Origin: Rhodospirillaceae bacterium
GTDB taxonomy: Bacteria; Pseudomonadota; Alphaproteobacteria; Dongiales; Dongiaceae
Assembly: GCA_008012315.1 (NCBI GenBank)
Contig: SSEL01000051.1
Span: 1-51,541 of the forward strand
Length of the DNA: 51,541 nt
Direction of reading: 5' to 3'
A model generated the notes under the pieces. The model ran no database searches. It was not told the origin of the DNA and saw only the letters and a list, made by a program, of their open reading frames with translations. Below are positions 49,940 to 51,541 of this stretch, one piece after another. Each line of letters opens with the position of its first letter. Within the stretch, counting starts at the first letter, position 1. The position numbers were made by a program, and so were the translations under genes.

Positions 49940-50796
49940 TCGCGGACTCCCAGTTTTTCGCCGAGCCCGTCAGCCAGCAGGCTGAAGCCGAAAGCCATGA
50001 GCACGAGCGCAAGGCCAGGGAAGGTCGTCATCCACCAGGCCGCGGAGATGAAGTTTTGCCCTTCGGCGATCATGACGCCCCATTCCGCCGTCGGTGGCTG
50101 CACGCCGAGCCCGAGGTAACTGATCGAGGATCCGGCCAGCACCACCAGCACCACGTCGGACATCGAAAAGACGATCGAGGCGGTAATGGAATTCGGCAGG
50201 ATATGCTTGAACATCAGCCGGAGATGGCTGAAACCGAGGCTCTTGCCGGCAATCACGAAATCGCTGTTCTTCAGCACCAAGACCTGTGCCCGGATCAGCC
50301 GCGCATAGGAAACCCAGCCGACCAGGGCAATGGCGATATAAAAGCTGACCAGGCCGGGCTGCAGGATCGAGATGATGGAGAGCATCAACACCAGGAAGGG
50401 AAAGGCGAGGACCACGTCCAGGATGCGCATGAAGACGGCATCGACCCAGCCGCCGAAATAGCCGGCAAGCGATCCCACGATGGTGCCGATCATGAAGGGA
50501 AAAACGACGCCGATGATGCCCATCTGCAAATCGATGCGCGAGGACCACATGATGCGGCTGAGAACGTCGCGTCCGAAATTGTCGGTGCCGAGCAGATGCG
50601 CGAGACTGGGCGGTTGCAGGGTTTGCGTCAGATCCTGGATGATCGGATCGTAGGGCGCGATCCAGGGGGTGAGCAGGGCGACGATGACCCAGAAGACGAT
50701 GATCGTTGCACCGGCGTAAAGCGGGAAGGGGCCGCGCCCGAAACGGGGCAGCCAGTTGAAACGGGACGTGGCGGCGGCGGTATCCGACATGCTCAT
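49936..50796 (-). CDS. Peptide ABC transporter permease, DppC type
   Basis: The ATG at 50796 overlaps the upstream permease stop (ATGA) and gives 286 residues; the longer open frame to 51291 is a shadow of the upstream permease. A cytoplasmic tail is followed by six spans; the hallmark HLLGTDNFGRDVLSRIMW lies after the first span, and the EAA-type loop is around YARLIRAQVLVLKNSDFVIAGKSLG. It pairs with the DppB-type protein. Confidence 0.9.
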   Translation of the reverse strand: MSMSDTAAATSRFNWLPRFGRGPFPLYAGATIIVFWVIVALLTPWIAPYDPIIQDLTQTLQPPSLAHLLGTDNFGRDVLSRIMWSSRIDLQMGIIGVVFPFMIGTIVGSLAGYFGGWVDAVFMRILDVVLAFPFLVLMLSIISILQPGLVSFYIAIALVGWVSYARLIRAQVLVLKNSDFVIAGKSLGFSHLRLMFKHILPNSITASIVFSMSDVVLVVLAGSSISYLGLGVQPPTAEWGVMIAEGQNFISAAWWMTTFPGLALVLMAFGFSLLADGLGEKLGVRE

Positions 50797-51541
50797 AGCT
50801 TGATCCGCGGATCGATGGCGACACTGAGGATGTCGGAGATGAAGTTGATCGCCACCGTGGCGACGGCGAAAACCAGCGAGACGGCCTGCACCACCATGTA
50901 GTCCCGGCTGAAAATCGCCCGGATCAGCAACTGGCCGATGCCGGGGATCGAGAACACCGTTTCGATCACCACCGTGCCGCCGATCAGCCAGCCGATATTG
51001 ATCGCCAGCAGGTTGATGGTCGGGACGATGGAATTCGGCAGGACGTGGCGCCAGAAGATCGAGGATTCCGGCAGCCCCTTGGCGCGGGCCGCCTGGACGT
51101 AATCGGACGCCGCTTCCGCGATCATGCCGGCCCGCAGGCTGCGGATGATGATCGCCGATAAGGCGAGCGCGACCGTCAGGCTGGGAAGAATGAGGTGGTG
51201 CAACTGGTCGCTGAAACTGGACCCGTAGCCGGAGACCGGAAGCAGGTCCAATTTGATGCTGAACAGGATGATCAGCATGATTCCCAGCCAAAAGGCCGGA
51301 AAGCCCAGGCCGGCTGTCGAGATAAGGCGAATGGTGTGATCGGCGATCCGGCCGCGCTTGGTGGCGGCGATCGCCGCCAGCGGCACCGCGATCAGAAGCG
51401 CGAGGATGACGCTGTAGAGGACGAGGTTGAGCGTTGGCATGATGCGGTCGCCGACGAGATGCAGGACCTGGGATTTATACAGGATGGATTTTCCCATCTC
51501 GCCGTGCAGCAGGTTCTTGATGAAGTAGACATATTGCAGCC
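50793..51541 (-). CDS. Peptide ABC transporter permease, DppB type (5' truncated by window)
   Basis: The open frame continues past the right edge, so the N-terminal ~90 residues and the true start are missing. The visible part has the typical LISTAGLGFPAFWLGIML segment, the EAA-type loop YVQAARAKGLPESSIFWRHVLPNS and the C-terminal DYMVVQAVSLVFAVATVAINFISDIL. It overlaps dppC by four bases. The promoter of this operon is outside the window. Confidence 0.88.
   Translation of the reverse strand, partial: LQYVYFIKNLLHGEMGKSILYKSQVLHLVGDRIMPTLNLVLYSVILALLIAVPLAAIAATKRGRIADHTIRLISTAGLGFPAFWLGIMLIILFSIKLDLLPVSGYGSSFSDQLHHLILPSLTVALALSAIIIRSLRAGMIAEAASDYVQAARAKGLPESSIFWRHVLPNSIVPTINLLAINIGWLIGGTVVIETVFSIPGIGQLLIRAIFSRDYMVVQAVSLVFAVATVAINFISDILSVAIDPRIKL

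Overview
The window is GC-rich and looks alphaproteobacterial. The signs are the fused, overlapping operons, PotABCD-type amine transporters, Tat-type binding proteins, an initiator-tRNA 3' end reading CCCCGCAACCA, and a host-like NnrS. Nothing in the sequence fixes the genus; Rhodospirillales or Rhizobiales is a guess. Almost all of it is accessory catabolic DNA plus the right end of a genomic island.

Region 1 (1-7.8 kb) is the right end of an integrated island. Four genes joined by one-base TGATG stop/start overlaps encode a UvrD/AddA-like helicase-nuclease (cut by the window edge), an unknown protein, a two-motif phospholipase D/Tdp1-like protein and an SNF2-type helicase. This looks like an anti-phage or DNA-processing cassette. 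It is followed by three copies of the tRNA-fMet 3' end at a 51-bp period and a rho-independent terminator, best read as attachment-site scars. Chromosomal DNA then resumes.

Region 2 (8.5-20.2 kb) is a nitrogen-compound scavenging cluster. LysR, a YtcJ-type amidohydrolase and an arginine-deiminase-fold enzyme lie on the minus strand. Diverging from them are a polyamine-type ABC transporter, an ectoine-hydrolase-like M24 enzyme, a DAO-family oxidase and an M20 hydrolase. The first plus-strand gene has a leader with mutually exclusive hairpins. Region 3 (20.4-26.4 kb) has a LysR regulator diverging from a second polyamine-type transporter, followed by a creatininase with all known metal ligands. 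An NnrS membrane protein converges on it.

Region 4 (27.9-44.2 kb) is the most interesting part. It is a bacterial microcompartment regulon resembling the aminoacetone/1-amino-2-propanol (RMM-type) compartment of mycobacteria. It contains an APH-fold kinase, a class III aminotransferase-fold (phospho-)lyase, an acylating aldehyde dehydrogenase with a C-terminal encapsulation helix, two tandem-BMC trimers, one BMC hexamer, one pentamer and a small cargo-like protein. It also has an SDR dehydrogenase and a third polyamine-type ABC transporter. Unusually, a separate operon adds a B12-dependent diol-dehydratase-type enzyme (large and medium subunits fused, plus small subunit) and a glutamine amidotransferase. 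Three promoters, one for each operon, carry the same direct repeat CTTGAC-N15-YTTGAC, 20-21 nt upstream of a TAnnnT -10 box. The divergently encoded AraC regulator is the obvious candidate to bind it. The dehydratase pocket carries an Asp where diol dehydratase has Ser301, and the hexamer pore loop is GDG instead of GSG. Both changes would suit a positively charged amino-alcohol.

Region 5 (44.4-51.5 kb) holds DoxX, an AhpD-like protein, a lipoprotein with an internal duplication, and a Dpp/Opp-type peptide ABC operon that runs off the right edge. No rRNA, intact tRNA, CRISPR array or insertion sequence was seen.
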